Assembly: GCA_022788205.1 (NCBI GenBank)
Contig: JALEVQ010000009.1
Location: 1-64,000, forward strand
Direction of reading: 5' to 3'
DNA from: Robinsoniella sp.
GTDB lineage: Bacteria > Bacillota > Clostridia > Lachnospirales > Lachnospiraceae
Length of the DNA: 64,000 nt
Part shown: in pieces, positions 45,886 through 54,185 of the stretch
How the letters are laid out: every line of letters starts with the position of its first letter
How positions within the stretch are numbered: the stretch's first letter is position 1
Position numbers and translations under genes: made by a program
Notes under the pieces: generated by a model
Database searches by the model: none
What the model was told of the DNA's origin: nothing
The model's input: only the letters and a program-made list of their open reading frames with translations

Positions 45886-46620
45886 CTACGGTCTCGCCCG
45901 GTATTCGCGCGGAGTGCATCCGACGATAGAGCGAAACACCGAAGAAAAATATGCCAACGAATCATATCCCACATTCTGCGCAATCGTGCTGATCGTCAGG
46001 TTTGTCTTTCGCAGAAGTTTTTTTGCAAAATGAATTCTCTCATTCTTGATAAAATCACTGATTGTCCCACCCGTCTCCCGCTTGAAAAAGGTGGAGAGAT
46101 ACGCCGGTGAGAGGTTGACATAGTCTGCGATATCGTCCCTCAAAATTTCTTCTGAAATATGGTCATAGATATATTTCTTCACACTGGTGATCAGAGGATC
46201 CTCTTTCTTTTTCTCCTCTTTTTCTTTTGATTCCTGATTCTGCTGCTTTTTCTTTAAAATCGCACTGCACAACACATTCTCCAGTTTCTCATCATCGATC
46301 GGTTTGAGCAGATACTCAAACACCCCCAGTGTGATCGCCCTCTGTGCAAACTCAAAATTTGGATAACTGCTCAGAATCACTGAGACACATGGATAAGCAT
46401 GATTTTTCACCCAGGAAATCAAGTCCAACCCTGTTCCTCCCGGCATTTCAATATCGGTCAACAATATATCTGCTGGATGAGTCTCTAACTTTTCGATTGC
46501 CTCCCTCATCGAATAAGCGGTATCGATCTCTGTAATTCCAACCTCCCTCCAGTCCCGCAAGTCCAACACGCCCTGCACGGCAGGAATCTCATCGTCCACA
46601 ATCAAAAGTCGGTATCCCAC
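45886..46620 (-). CDS. YesN-type AraC-family response regulator
   Basis: A 244-residue regulator. The receiver domain has acidic pocket VDDE and phospho-acceptor Asp at 56 (ILLTDIEMPGGTGLDL). A charged linker rich in Lys and Glu (KKKQQNQESKEKEEKKKE) leads to a C-terminal AraC DNA-binding domain with LSPAYLSTFFKRETGGTIS and TISTIAQNVGYDSLAYFSSV. Its start overlaps the end of the solute-binding protein gene by 19 bases, so it is translated from the same message. It is the partner of the YesM-type kinase two genes upstream. Targets are likely sugar-uptake genes, as for YesN relatives, but none is visible here. Confidence 0.92.
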   Translation of the reverse strand: MGYRLLIVDDEIPAVQGVLDLRDWREVGITEIDTAYSMREAIEKLETHPADILLTDIEMPGGTGLDLISWVKNHAYPCVSVILSSYPNFEFAQRAITLGVFEYLLKPIDDEKLENVLCSAILKKKQQNQESKEKEEKKKEDPLITSVKKYIYDHISEEILRDDIADYVNLSPAYLSTFFKRETGGTISDFIKNERIHFAKKLLRKTNLTISTIAQNVGYDSLAYFSSVFRSIVGCTPREYRARP

Positions 46621-48044
46621 TGTCTTTGCACCTCCTCTATTACGCGTTCTGCACCTGCCTTTTCCATCTCCTCCAACATCATCGGCAGGTAAATCTCCGG
46701 GTCAACCTGTCCAGACTCCAGAGCATATGTATATTTTTTCAAAATTTTTTCCAACTGCTCCATCTCTTTTGCCACATTCTGGGTATCAAACTGAAAATCC
46801 AGCCCTTCCTGCCATTTTGCCTCCTCGTTAAATTTTTTCGTCTTTTCCCAGACAAGCGGATCATTCCCTTTCCAGACATAGGAGATCAGCTGATTTGGCA
46901 AAAACCATGGCTGTGTGTTCTGGTATCCGATGTTTTCTTCTGTCACACCCTCGGGATAATCGATCGTCCCATCTTCCTGGATCTCATAGTGCACCCCTTC
47001 TATCCCGTAAATCATCAGATTGACAAGCTCTGCATCCGTATATAGTAAATTTAAAAATTGCATTGCTGCTTTTGGATCTTCACATTTTTCATTGATTCCC
47101 CAGTGAACGGTACTCTTCAGAGAATATGCCGTCACCATCGGCTCCATCAGAGGGATCGTCACCATCTTCCTCCCGCAGCTGATCGACTCTTCATACTCAA
47201 TACTCGGCTTGCACGGTGAAAAATAGGAAAACAGTGTCCCACTCTCCACGAGAGAAGATCCCGTCAAATTCTGCAGAGGCATCGTATCCGGCATATATCC
47301 CTTTTGATTCCACCGGTAAAACATCGAGACCATCTCCCGGTATTCTTCTGTGGCGTAATAGTTGACAAATCGGTCCGAATCTTCCTCCTTCTCGCAGATT
47401 GGATCCACCAAAATTTTTGTCGCTTTCATGCGGTCAACAAATCCTCTTCTTGTGCGAAAACTGCACACAAGTGCCATCTCAGGATCTTCTCCGGCAATTC
47501 TCTCAAATACTTCATCCAGATCTTCGATCGTCTCGATCGCTTCCAGATCAATCTGCCATTCGTCCACGAGATCCTTCCTCATCGTGATCCCAAAGGAAGA
47601 GGCGTAATCACTGACAGAAGGGACGGTCCATGTCACTCCCCCTTCTTTGCAAAGTTCCATCCGCTCTTCCCCGATCAATTCTAAGATTTCTTTTCCATCT
47701 TCCTTTAGCAGATCATCCAGTGGAAGAAATCCTTTCCCATAAAGTGCACTTGGAAACACGTCAAAGATAATCCCCTTTTTTTCCAGCAAATCAAGCTCGG
47801 ATCTCTGTCTCTGGTCCGCGGTGGAAGATGAGGTATTGTACAAAATGGCTATCAAGTTGACCTTCACTCCGATTTTTTCTTCCACCAGTTTTCCGACTGC
47901 CTCGCCCACCTCATCCATATCTGCAGGTATTGCACGCTCAAACAAAATCGGAACTGTCAAAGTGACTTCTTCCTGCGCCTGTACCCGGCATAGCCCGGTT
48001 ATCCAAAGCATGCACAGTCCAGTCAAAAAAATCGTATGCCTCAT
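46602..48044 (-). CDS. Solute-binding protein inside a two-component operon
   Basis: A 480-residue extracellular solute-binding protein of the family-1/LplA kind. The signal peptide (IFLTGLCMLWITGLCRVQA) ends at AQ-EE and lacks a proper lipobox. The mature part has the usual two-lobed pattern, including SALYGKGFLPLDDLLKED, AAMQFLNLLYTDAELVNLM and YGIEGVHYEIQEDGTI, which resembles binding proteins for oligosaccharides. There are no permease genes nearby. It overlaps the kinase gene upstream by four bases and the regulator gene downstream by 19. This placement suggests a ligand-binding partner of the kinase rather than a transporter subunit. Confidence 0.88.
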   Translation of the reverse strand: MRHTIFLTGLCMLWITGLCRVQAQEEVTLTVPILFERAIPADMDEVGEAVGKLVEEKIGVKVNLIAILYNTSSSTADQRQRSELDLLEKKGIIFDVFPSALYGKGFLPLDDLLKEDGKEILELIGEERMELCKEGGVTWTVPSVSDYASSFGITMRKDLVDEWQIDLEAIETIEDLDEVFERIAGEDPEMALVCSFRTRRGFVDRMKATKILVDPICEKEEDSDRFVNYYATEEYREMVSMFYRWNQKGYMPDTMPLQNLTGSSLVESGTLFSYFSPCKPSIEYEESISCGRKMVTIPLMEPMVTAYSLKSTVHWGINEKCEDPKAAMQFLNLLYTDAELVNLMIYGIEGVHYEIQEDGTIDYPEGVTEENIGYQNTQPWFLPNQLISYVWKGNDPLVWEKTKKFNEEAKWQEGLDFQFDTQNVAKEMEQLEKILKKYTYALESGQVDPEIYLPMMLEEMEKAGAERVIEEVQRQWDTDF

Positions 48045-49747
48045 CTCTCCCTCGCTCCTCCCTCAATCTTTTCCCAAAACGGCACTTCCATCTCTATGTG
48101 TGCGCCACCTTTCTCATTGTTAGAGAAGGAAATTTTCGCACAGTCGCCGTACAAAATTTTCAGTCTCTGCTTGACATTGACAATCCCAATGCCATGATCG
48201 CCCTCTGTACCATGTGTGGATCCATCATCCTCCTGGAGTTTGCGAATCTGTTCCTCCGAAAATCCTTTTCCCGTGTCATCAATCATAATATAAAGTTTGT
48301 CTTCCTGTTCTCTCTGAATTTTCCCCGCATGGACGTAAATTTTGATCTGTTCCTCTGCATTTGCTGCATATTTCATCGCATTTTCTACAAAAATCTGGAC
48401 GCACAGAATCGGTATCTTGGCTCCAAGCACTGTCTCCTCCACATCTTCTGAGTAGAAGCTTTCTTTGCCGGACTGAATGCTGCGCATATTGACATAATTT
48501 TGCGTATACGCCAATTCATCCTCCAGAGAGACATACCATGTGTGATATAAAATATACCGGCAGTGCCCTGCGAGAAACATAGTCATCTTCTGCACCATCT
48601 GATAATCCTTAGAGCGTGCAAAGCTGACAATGCTGTTTAATATATTCAGGAAAAAATGGGGGCGAAGCTGAAGCTGATACAGCTGCAGTTTTGTCTCTTG
48701 CTCTGCGATCTGTTCCTCGTACACACGGATTTTTAGATTTTTGACCTCCTGTATCATATCATTCATAGCGTAAAACACACCCTGCATTTCCGTTGGCTCC
48801 TTTGTGTCCACCTCGATCTCACTGATCTCACCTTTTTTCACCTGACCGATCACCTTCACCAATCTCCCAAGAGGGCGCATCACCGATCTCTGAACAGAAA
48901 ACAAATATGCCACAAACAATCCATATGCTGCGATGAGGCACCACATCACAATTTTCACCAGGCTGTACACCGGTTTGAAAATCACTTTTTTATCCCATAA
49001 TGCCACAATCGAAAACGGGTTGGAGCCTAATTCCTGGTTTGAGACAAAATATTGTTCCATCTCTCTTGGATTTTCTGCCAGCTCCCCGTCGAGCAAATTT
49101 CCATCGGAATCCTGAAAGACTACCTTCTCAAGCCCATCCAGCTTCGCACTGTTCAGATTTTCCATCAGCGAATACTCCGAAAACCAACACCCGATTTTTC
49201 CACCTCTCACATCCAATGCCAGAAACAGATAGTAGGTGTCATCCACCTCAAAGAGTTGATAGCCTTGATAAAACGATTTTTGATCTGACTGTTCTTCCAG
49301 AACTTCCATCAAGCACAATGAGGCGGTCCGATTTTTGGCATAAGACTGGTTATAGTTCTGTACAAACCAGATTTTCTCTCCATTCCACCAAAAAACAGCA
49401 TCGATCCCCTCTTGTACAGACAGCTCCCCCGAAATTTCATCGCCCAGCTTTTCCATTTTTTCTATCGCCGTCAGTTTTTCCTTCGCCTCTGTTTCCTCAA
49501 ACAAGCTGAAATCGATCGTTTTTCCTGCCACATAGCGCATGGCTGAGTTTAGCACTGTATCCATCTCTGCCGCAAACGGAGCGACCATCTGCTGAACATA
49601 TGCCTGCATCTGTCTCTCATAGGATCGCATCGTGACGGTACTGCAAATCATCATGATCACCAGAATCGGCAGAAGAAACACTGCCATCCACAGCATCATT
49701 CTGCCCTTCATAGAACGCGGTCCCAGTCTTATCTTATTTTTGTGCAT
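48041..49747 (-). CDS. YesM-type sensor histidine kinase
   Basis: A 568-residue membrane kinase. The first helix is at about 17-38 (LWMAVFLLPILVIMMICS). A large extracytoplasmic domain of about 245 residues follows, then a second helix (VMWCLIAAYGLFVAYLFSV, about 287-305), a HAMP domain, a coiled coil and the His_kinase domain with the acceptor His in LQLRPHFFLNILNSIVSF. The ATPase has ENAMKYAANAEEQ and DDTGKGFSEEQI with GIGIVNVKQRL. This is the usual partner of YesN-type regulators. It is the first gene of the three-gene operon. A GATCAA-rich leader and a weak purine-rich site precede the start. Confidence 0.92.
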   Translation of the reverse strand: MHKNKIRLGPRSMKGRMMLWMAVFLLPILVIMMICSTVTMRSYERQMQAYVQQMVAPFAAEMDTVLNSAMRYVAGKTIDFSLFEETEAKEKLTAIEKMEKLGDEISGELSVQEGIDAVFWWNGEKIWFVQNYNQSYAKNRTASLCLMEVLEEQSDQKSFYQGYQLFEVDDTYYLFLALDVRGGKIGCWFSEYSLMENLNSAKLDGLEKVVFQDSDGNLLDGELAENPREMEQYFVSNQELGSNPFSIVALWDKKVIFKPVYSLVKIVMWCLIAAYGLFVAYLFSVQRSVMRPLGRLVKVIGQVKKGEISEIEVDTKEPTEMQGVFYAMNDMIQEVKNLKIRVYEEQIAEQETKLQLYQLQLRPHFFLNILNSIVSFARSKDYQMVQKMTMFLAGHCRYILYHTWYVSLEDELAYTQNYVNMRSIQSGKESFYSEDVEETVLGAKIPILCVQIFVENAMKYAANAEEQIKIYVHAGKIQREQEDKLYIMIDDTGKGFSEEQIRKLQEDDGSTHGTEGDHGIGIVNVKQRLKILYGDCAKISFSNNEKGGAHIEMEVPFWEKIEGGARER

Positions 49748-49887
49748 ATTGATCCCTTCTCATCTTTTTTTAGATTGTTTTTTATTATATCAGATAGAAA
49801 ATAGCCCATCAACCCCATTTTTTTTGCACAAAAAGAACAATCTTAATATTTTTGAGAACAATATTTATAGAGAGAATGTTGTATTTT

Positions 49888-49896
49888 TGCTACAAT
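49888..49896 (+). promoter_or_regulatory. Extended -10 of the esterase gene
   Basis: TGCTACAAT (49888-49896), about 41 bases before the start codon, without a clear -35. Confidence 0.5.
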
Positions 49897-49936
49897 AAGC
49901 CCATCAAAAAACAAAGCAAACAAGGAGGAACGAAAC

Positions 49937-51280
49937 ATGAAAAAGAAAATGATGATGTCCGCAATGCTCTGCGGATGCCTGACACTGGGACTCGGACTGA
50001 GTGCTTCTGCTGCGACATATGAAGGGTATACTCAGGAAGAATTCGATGCTCTTGAGGAGACAACCGTTGTAAAATCAGAAGATTCCCCGACAGGTTACTA
50101 CGTGACTTTCCGCTACAAAGATCCTGATGCCAGCCGTGTTCGTATCTTTGGAGAATGGGCATTCTCAGACCGTGACCATGCTACTGTTGTCACAAGCTTA
50201 AATGCAACACCAGAAGAATGGCAGGACGGCTACACCGTATGGCAGACAACAGGATGGCCAACCACTGATATGACTTTAGATGAAGAGACCGGTATCTGGT
50301 CCTACACAATCCCGCTGCCAAACGGTACTTACAACTATCGCTTCTACGTTGGCGGCGCTGAAGGTGCAGAATTGAAGGATTACACCGACGCTGAGATGAT
50401 TTGCGATCCAAGCAATCCAAACTATACCTATGACCGTGAAGTAGAAAATAAGACAGGTGAGATGTGTCTGACCTCCGTCTATGTTCCTTACGACGAAGTA
50501 AAACAGGCAAACACAACCTGTGTGGAGGAGCAGGCTCCACGCGATGGCGAGAACGGAACTGTTTTCTTTGAGGAAGTGACATTAGACACCGGCATCTCCA
50601 CAAGCTATGGCGTTTACCTTCCATATGAATTCGACAAAGACCGCGAAGAAGCATACCCGATTCTGGTACTGTTCCATGGCGGCGGCGGATATGACGGAAG
50701 CTGGTTCAACAATGGACTTGCAAACATCCTCGACAACATGATCGCAGAAGGCAGAATCGAGCCAATGATCGTCGTGACACCAAACGGAGAATCCTTCCCT
50801 GCTGAAAATCCAGATCTTCGCTGGGACCGCGACGCAATCAGCGATTACGTGATTGATTATCTGCTGCCTCATATGTCTGAAGAGTACAACGCTTCCACAG
50901 AATCTGCACACCGTGCAATCGGCGGTCTGTCACAGGGCGGCGCTGCAATCATGAACGCATACTTCAACCACACAGACGCTTTCGATTATTACATTGACAT
51001 GAGCTCCCCGATGAAAGAAAATGTTCATGCTGACTTCACGAAAGAAGAGCTCAACGATGTGAACCTGTTCATCGGCTATGGAATGTACGACTTTGTGCAG
51101 ACTCAGGTTTACTTTAATGAAAAGAAAGCTGCTGTGGAAGGCAGTATCTATGAGTATATCTATGGTCTGAGCGGAGCAGGTGTCGAATTCATGGTAAAGA
51201 ACGATCTCCCTTACGGTCATCAGTGGTCCTTATGGAGAGAAATCGCAGTCTATGCATTTGACAATTTCCTCTGGAAATAA
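49937..51280 (+). CDS. Secreted CE1-type esterase with N-terminal E-set domain
   Basis: A 447-residue exported hydrolase. The signal peptide (MLCGCLTLGLGLSASA) is cut near ASA-ATY. Residues about 45-165 form an early-set/CBM48-like beta domain (YYVTFRYKDPDASRVRIFGEW, split around PLPNGTYNYRFYVGG). From about 200 follows an esterase-D fold: LVLFHGGGGYDGSW, the nucleophile Ser at 332 (IGGLSQGGAA) and catalytic His at 428 (LPYGHQW). This layout matches feruloyl or acetyl-xylan esterases of family CE1. CAAGGAGG precedes the start. It is a single gene ending at the terminator at 51347-51403. The bond cleaved is not certain. Confidence 0.88.
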   Translation: MKKKMMMSAMLCGCLTLGLGLSASAATYEGYTQEEFDALEETTVVKSEDSPTGYYVTFRYKDPDASRVRIFGEWAFSDRDHATVVTSLNATPEEWQDGYTVWQTTGWPTTDMTLDEETGIWSYTIPLPNGTYNYRFYVGGAEGAELKDYTDAEMICDPSNPNYTYDREVENKTGEMCLTSVYVPYDEVKQANTTCVEEQAPRDGENGTVFFEEVTLDTGISTSYGVYLPYEFDKDREEAYPILVLFHGGGGYDGSWFNNGLANILDNMIAEGRIEPMIVVTPNGESFPAENPDLRWDRDAISDYVIDYLLPHMSEEYNASTESAHRAIGGLSQGGAAIMNAYFNHTDAFDYYIDMSSPMKENVHADFTKEELNDVNLFIGYGMYDFVQTQVYFNEKKAAVEGSIYEYIYGLSGAGVEFMVKNDLPYGHQWSLWREIAVYAFDNFLWK

Positions 51281-51346
51281 TCTCTGCCCGGCATGCTTTC
51301 CGGATATCATGCTGTAGGATAATTCCGAAAGCAACTCTCATTTGAC

Positions 51347-51403
51347 AAAAAGGCGGATATTTCTTCTGATCTCTCCCGCGTTTCGAAGAAATATCCGCCT
51401 TTT
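51347..51403. terminator. Bidirectional terminator
   Basis: A stem of about 19 bp, AAAAGGCGGATATTTCTTC with its complement, lies between the convergent esterase and GH32 genes, with T- and A-runs on either side. Confidence 0.9.
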
Positions 51404-51421
51404 CTTATTCAATATTCTTTT

Positions 51422-52888
51422 TTATTTCACAATGTCATATTTTTCCACCGTAACTTTGGCTTTTCCATTCACTTCAAATAAAATTCCATCTGCCTCTAAT
51501 GGGGTATAAAAGGCATTGCTCATCACCTGACGTCCGCCATTCGCAAAGATTTCTGCCGAAAAACGATCCAGCAGAATTCTCAGGTGGAGTCTGCCATCCG
51601 CAGTGTCTACCCACATTTTGCGGCTGCACACCACATCGCGCACCATCCCGGAACCATTTCGGTCAAACTCAAGGGTTGCTTCCTTCGGGTTCCATGTGAT
51701 CGTCGTCGTGTATTCCTCACTGTGCCCGATATGAAGGCAGAAAGATTCCACTCCGTCCTCCTCAATCTCAAGGCTCAGATCCATCACCCGACCAGAAATT
51801 CCTTCCAGACTTTGTCTGCCAGACAACTCGATCTTTTCATAGCGGACAAGGTCTTTTCGGTAATCATTCAGCTCTCTCACCGGTCTCTGTACCAGCTCCC
51901 CGTCAACCAGCTCAAGCTCTCTTGGAACCGTCATCATTCCAACCCATCCAAGTTCTTTCGGCGCAATATTGGCATCCCATGACTGCATCCATGCAATCAT
52001 GACTCTCCTGCCATCCTTCGTCTCCAGACTCTGAGGTGCATAGAAATCAAGCCCATAGTCTACCGCAGTCACTTTTTTCCGTGTAAATTTCTTCTCTTTT
52101 TCATCGTAGTCACCCATCACGCAGATTACACCGTTGCCTTTATGAAATTTCAGACCTTCTTCCCTCATATCCTGGGGTGACGTGACGAGAAGATATTTTT
52201 CTCCAAGCGGGAAGAAATCCGGGCACTCCCACATCTTTCCATACTCATTGTTGCAGCAATCAAGGATCGTACAATATTCCCATGCCCTTAAATCTTTTGA
52301 CTGATACAAGGCAATCTGTCCGCTTCCGTCACGGTTCCTGCTGCCCACGACAAGATAATACACTCCGTCTTTTTTCCAGACCTTTGGGTCACGGAAATCC
52401 ACTGTGCTGCTCCCCTCTGGCAGTGAATCTGATGTGATGATGGGATTACAGTCCCATTTTCTATAATTCAATCCATCCCCTGAAGCGCCACACTGCACCT
52501 GTGCCATCTTCTTCGATCCATCCTCCAGCTCTTCCTCGATCACACCAGTATAAATCAGCACATGTTCCCCTTCACTTTCAATTGCACTTCCAGAAAAACA
52601 TCCAAAATTATCATACGCCTCTCCCGGAGCCATCACTGCCGGAAGATATTCCCAATCGATAAAATCTTTACTCTTGCAGTGTCCCCAGTGCATCGGTCCC
52701 CATGACATATCATACGGATAATACTGAAAAAACAGATGCACCTCATCTTGGTAGATAGAAAATCCATTCGGATCGTTGACCCAGCCGACCGGCGCCGCCG
52801 CATGATAAACCGGCTTCCACTGCGGATTCATCTCCTCTTTTTTCGTTCTCTCATACGCTCTTGCTCTTTCCAATCTTGTCATTTCCAT
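51422..52888 (-). CDS. scrB: GH32 beta-fructosidase / sucrose-6-phosphate hydrolase
   Basis: A 488-residue glycoside hydrolase family 32 enzyme. The nucleophile Asp is at 39 in VGWVNDPNGF, the transition-state Asp in DFRDPKVW near 170 and the acid/base Glu in MWECPDFFPLG near 223. A C-terminal beta-sandwich follows. There is no signal peptide, so it acts in the cytoplasm on sucrose, sucrose 6-phosphate or short fructans. No PTS or permease gene is adjacent. An inverted repeat that may be an operator lies upstream at 52989-53012. Confidence 0.92.
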   Translation of the reverse strand: MEMTRLERARAYERTKKEEMNPQWKPVYHAAAPVGWVNDPNGFSIYQDEVHLFFQYYPYDMSWGPMHWGHCKSKDFIDWEYLPAVMAPGEAYDNFGCFSGSAIESEGEHVLIYTGVIEEELEDGSKKMAQVQCGASGDGLNYRKWDCNPIITSDSLPEGSSTVDFRDPKVWKKDGVYYLVVGSRNRDGSGQIALYQSKDLRAWEYCTILDCCNNEYGKMWECPDFFPLGEKYLLVTSPQDMREEGLKFHKGNGVICVMGDYDEKEKKFTRKKVTAVDYGLDFYAPQSLETKDGRRVMIAWMQSWDANIAPKELGWVGMMTVPRELELVDGELVQRPVRELNDYRKDLVRYEKIELSGRQSLEGISGRVMDLSLEIEEDGVESFCLHIGHSEEYTTTITWNPKEATLEFDRNGSGMVRDVVCSRKMWVDTADGRLHLRILLDRFSAEIFANGGRQVMSNAFYTPLEADGILFEVNGKAKVTVEKYDIVK

Positions 52889-52941
52889 GTTCTCATCCTT
52901 CCTCAGTTCTATTCTCTTTATTTCTTTTTATTATTTAAAAA

Positions 52942-52975
52942 GACCCTCGCAACCAGAAACCCATCTGCGAAAGTC
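52942..52975 (-). terminator. Terminator after the YibE/F gene
   Basis: GACCCTCGCA pairs with TGCGAAAGTC (two mismatches); leftward it is followed by TTTTTAAAT. It lies inside the leader of the GH32 gene. Confidence 0.55.
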
Positions 52976-52988
52976 CTTTGTTTTCCTT

Positions 52989-53012
52989 TGTTTCCTATCT
53001 ATTTTGGAAACA
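52989..53012. promoter_or_regulatory. Inverted repeat, possible operator
   Basis: TGTTTCC (52989-52995) and GGAAACA (53006-53012) form a perfect 7-bp inverted repeat with a 10-base spacer, upstream of the GH32 gene. The size suits a LacI- or GntR-type dimer site. Confidence 0.4.
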
Positions 53013-53033
53013 TACCATATTTTTTCTATCCCG

Positions 53034-54185
53034 TCAAGATTCTTTTATCGTCACTTGATCTTTCTTCTTTCTGGTCAGCAAAATTCCTGACACCAGCGCT
53101 GTAAAAGGTGCTACCGTCACCAGTCCCATACTGCCCACAACCGTATCAAGAATCTCCGCCGACACATACTTATAATTCAAAATTTGATCGATCGGTGTCC
53201 CTTGGGCCATAAAGACCATGAGCAGTGCAATATATCCGCCGGAATATGCAAGCAAAAGTGTCGTTGTCATCGTCCCCATCGCTGCTCTTCCCACATTCAT
53301 GCCAGACTGCGCCGCCTCTTTCCATCCGATCTCCGGCTTTTTCTGAATCACCTCGTACACTGCCGATGTAATGTCAACCGAGAGATCCATCATGGCACCG
53401 GAAGCCCCGAAAAAAATGCTGCTCATAAAAATCTGTGTCAGGTTGAGATTCTGATATCCAGAATACAGCAATGTCTCAGAGTACGCCATCACCGCACCGT
53501 GAATCTTAAACTGATCTGTAAAAAGAATCCCCATCACACACGTCACAAGGACACCCAACATAGATCCCCCGCTTGCAGCCAGCGTTTTTCTGTCAAAGCC
53601 ATACACAAGCCAGATGATCACCAGCGTCAGAAACGTAGTGATGCCGATCGCAACCCACACGGGATTCATCCCTCCCAGATACGCCGGAACCAGAATCTTC
53701 CAGATTGTCAAAATGGTGATAATAAAGGAATAGATCGCGCGAAATCCTTTTCTCCCTGCGAAAAACACCAAAAGTGCCACAAAGATCAAGGCAAGAATCG
53801 CTTCCTTGTCGATACGATAATGATCCGACATCGTGATAGACAAGATCTCTCCATTTTTATGGCTGATGACAACATTTGCGATATCTCCGACTTTAAAAAT
53901 CTTATCCGATTCCAGTGATCCACTCAACATATTTACCGCCGAAGAATTCTCCCCTTTAAACTCTCCGTCCAAAATTTCCACTTTGCAGTACTGTTCCCCT
54001 GACTGGATCAGCCCGTTGTTATAAACACTACTCTCATCCGTCTCTGTCACCTTCGCACGCACACGCTCTGTCCCCTGATAAATAAGGGCATCCTCATACC
54101 CTGTTGGAAGGATCATGAGGACACCCATAAGAATGATGGCGAGCAGTGAGACGATATGTTTCTTTGTCCACCGAATCGCTCTCAT
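53034..54185 (-). CDS. YibE/F family membrane protein
   Basis: A 383-residue protein. After one N-terminal helix comes an extracytoplasmic beta domain (about 35-125), then seven or eight helices that make up the YibE/F domain (YSFIITILTIWKILVPAYLGG, SSIFFGASGAMMDLSVDITS, AAMGTMTTTLLLAYSGGYIAL). The family is found in many Firmicutes and its transport substrate is unknown. The start codon follows the alkaline phosphatase stop with no gap, so the pair is cotranscribed and probably under the same PhoP box. A link to phosphate metabolism is an inference from this context. Confidence 0.88.
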   Translation of the reverse strand: MRAIRWTKKHIVSLLAIILMGVLMILPTGYEDALIYQGTERVRAKVTETDESSVYNNGLIQSGEQYCKVEILDGEFKGENSSAVNMLSGSLESDKIFKVGDIANVVISHKNGEILSITMSDHYRIDKEAILALIFVALLVFFAGRKGFRAIYSFIITILTIWKILVPAYLGGMNPVWVAIGITTFLTLVIIWLVYGFDRKTLAASGGSMLGVLVTCVMGILFTDQFKIHGAVMAYSETLLYSGYQNLNLTQIFMSSIFFGASGAMMDLSVDITSAVYEVIQKKPEIGWKEAAQSGMNVGRAAMGTMTTTLLLAYSGGYIALLMVFMAQGTPIDQILNYKYVSAEILDTVVGSMGLVTVAPFTALVSGILLTRKKKDQVTIKES

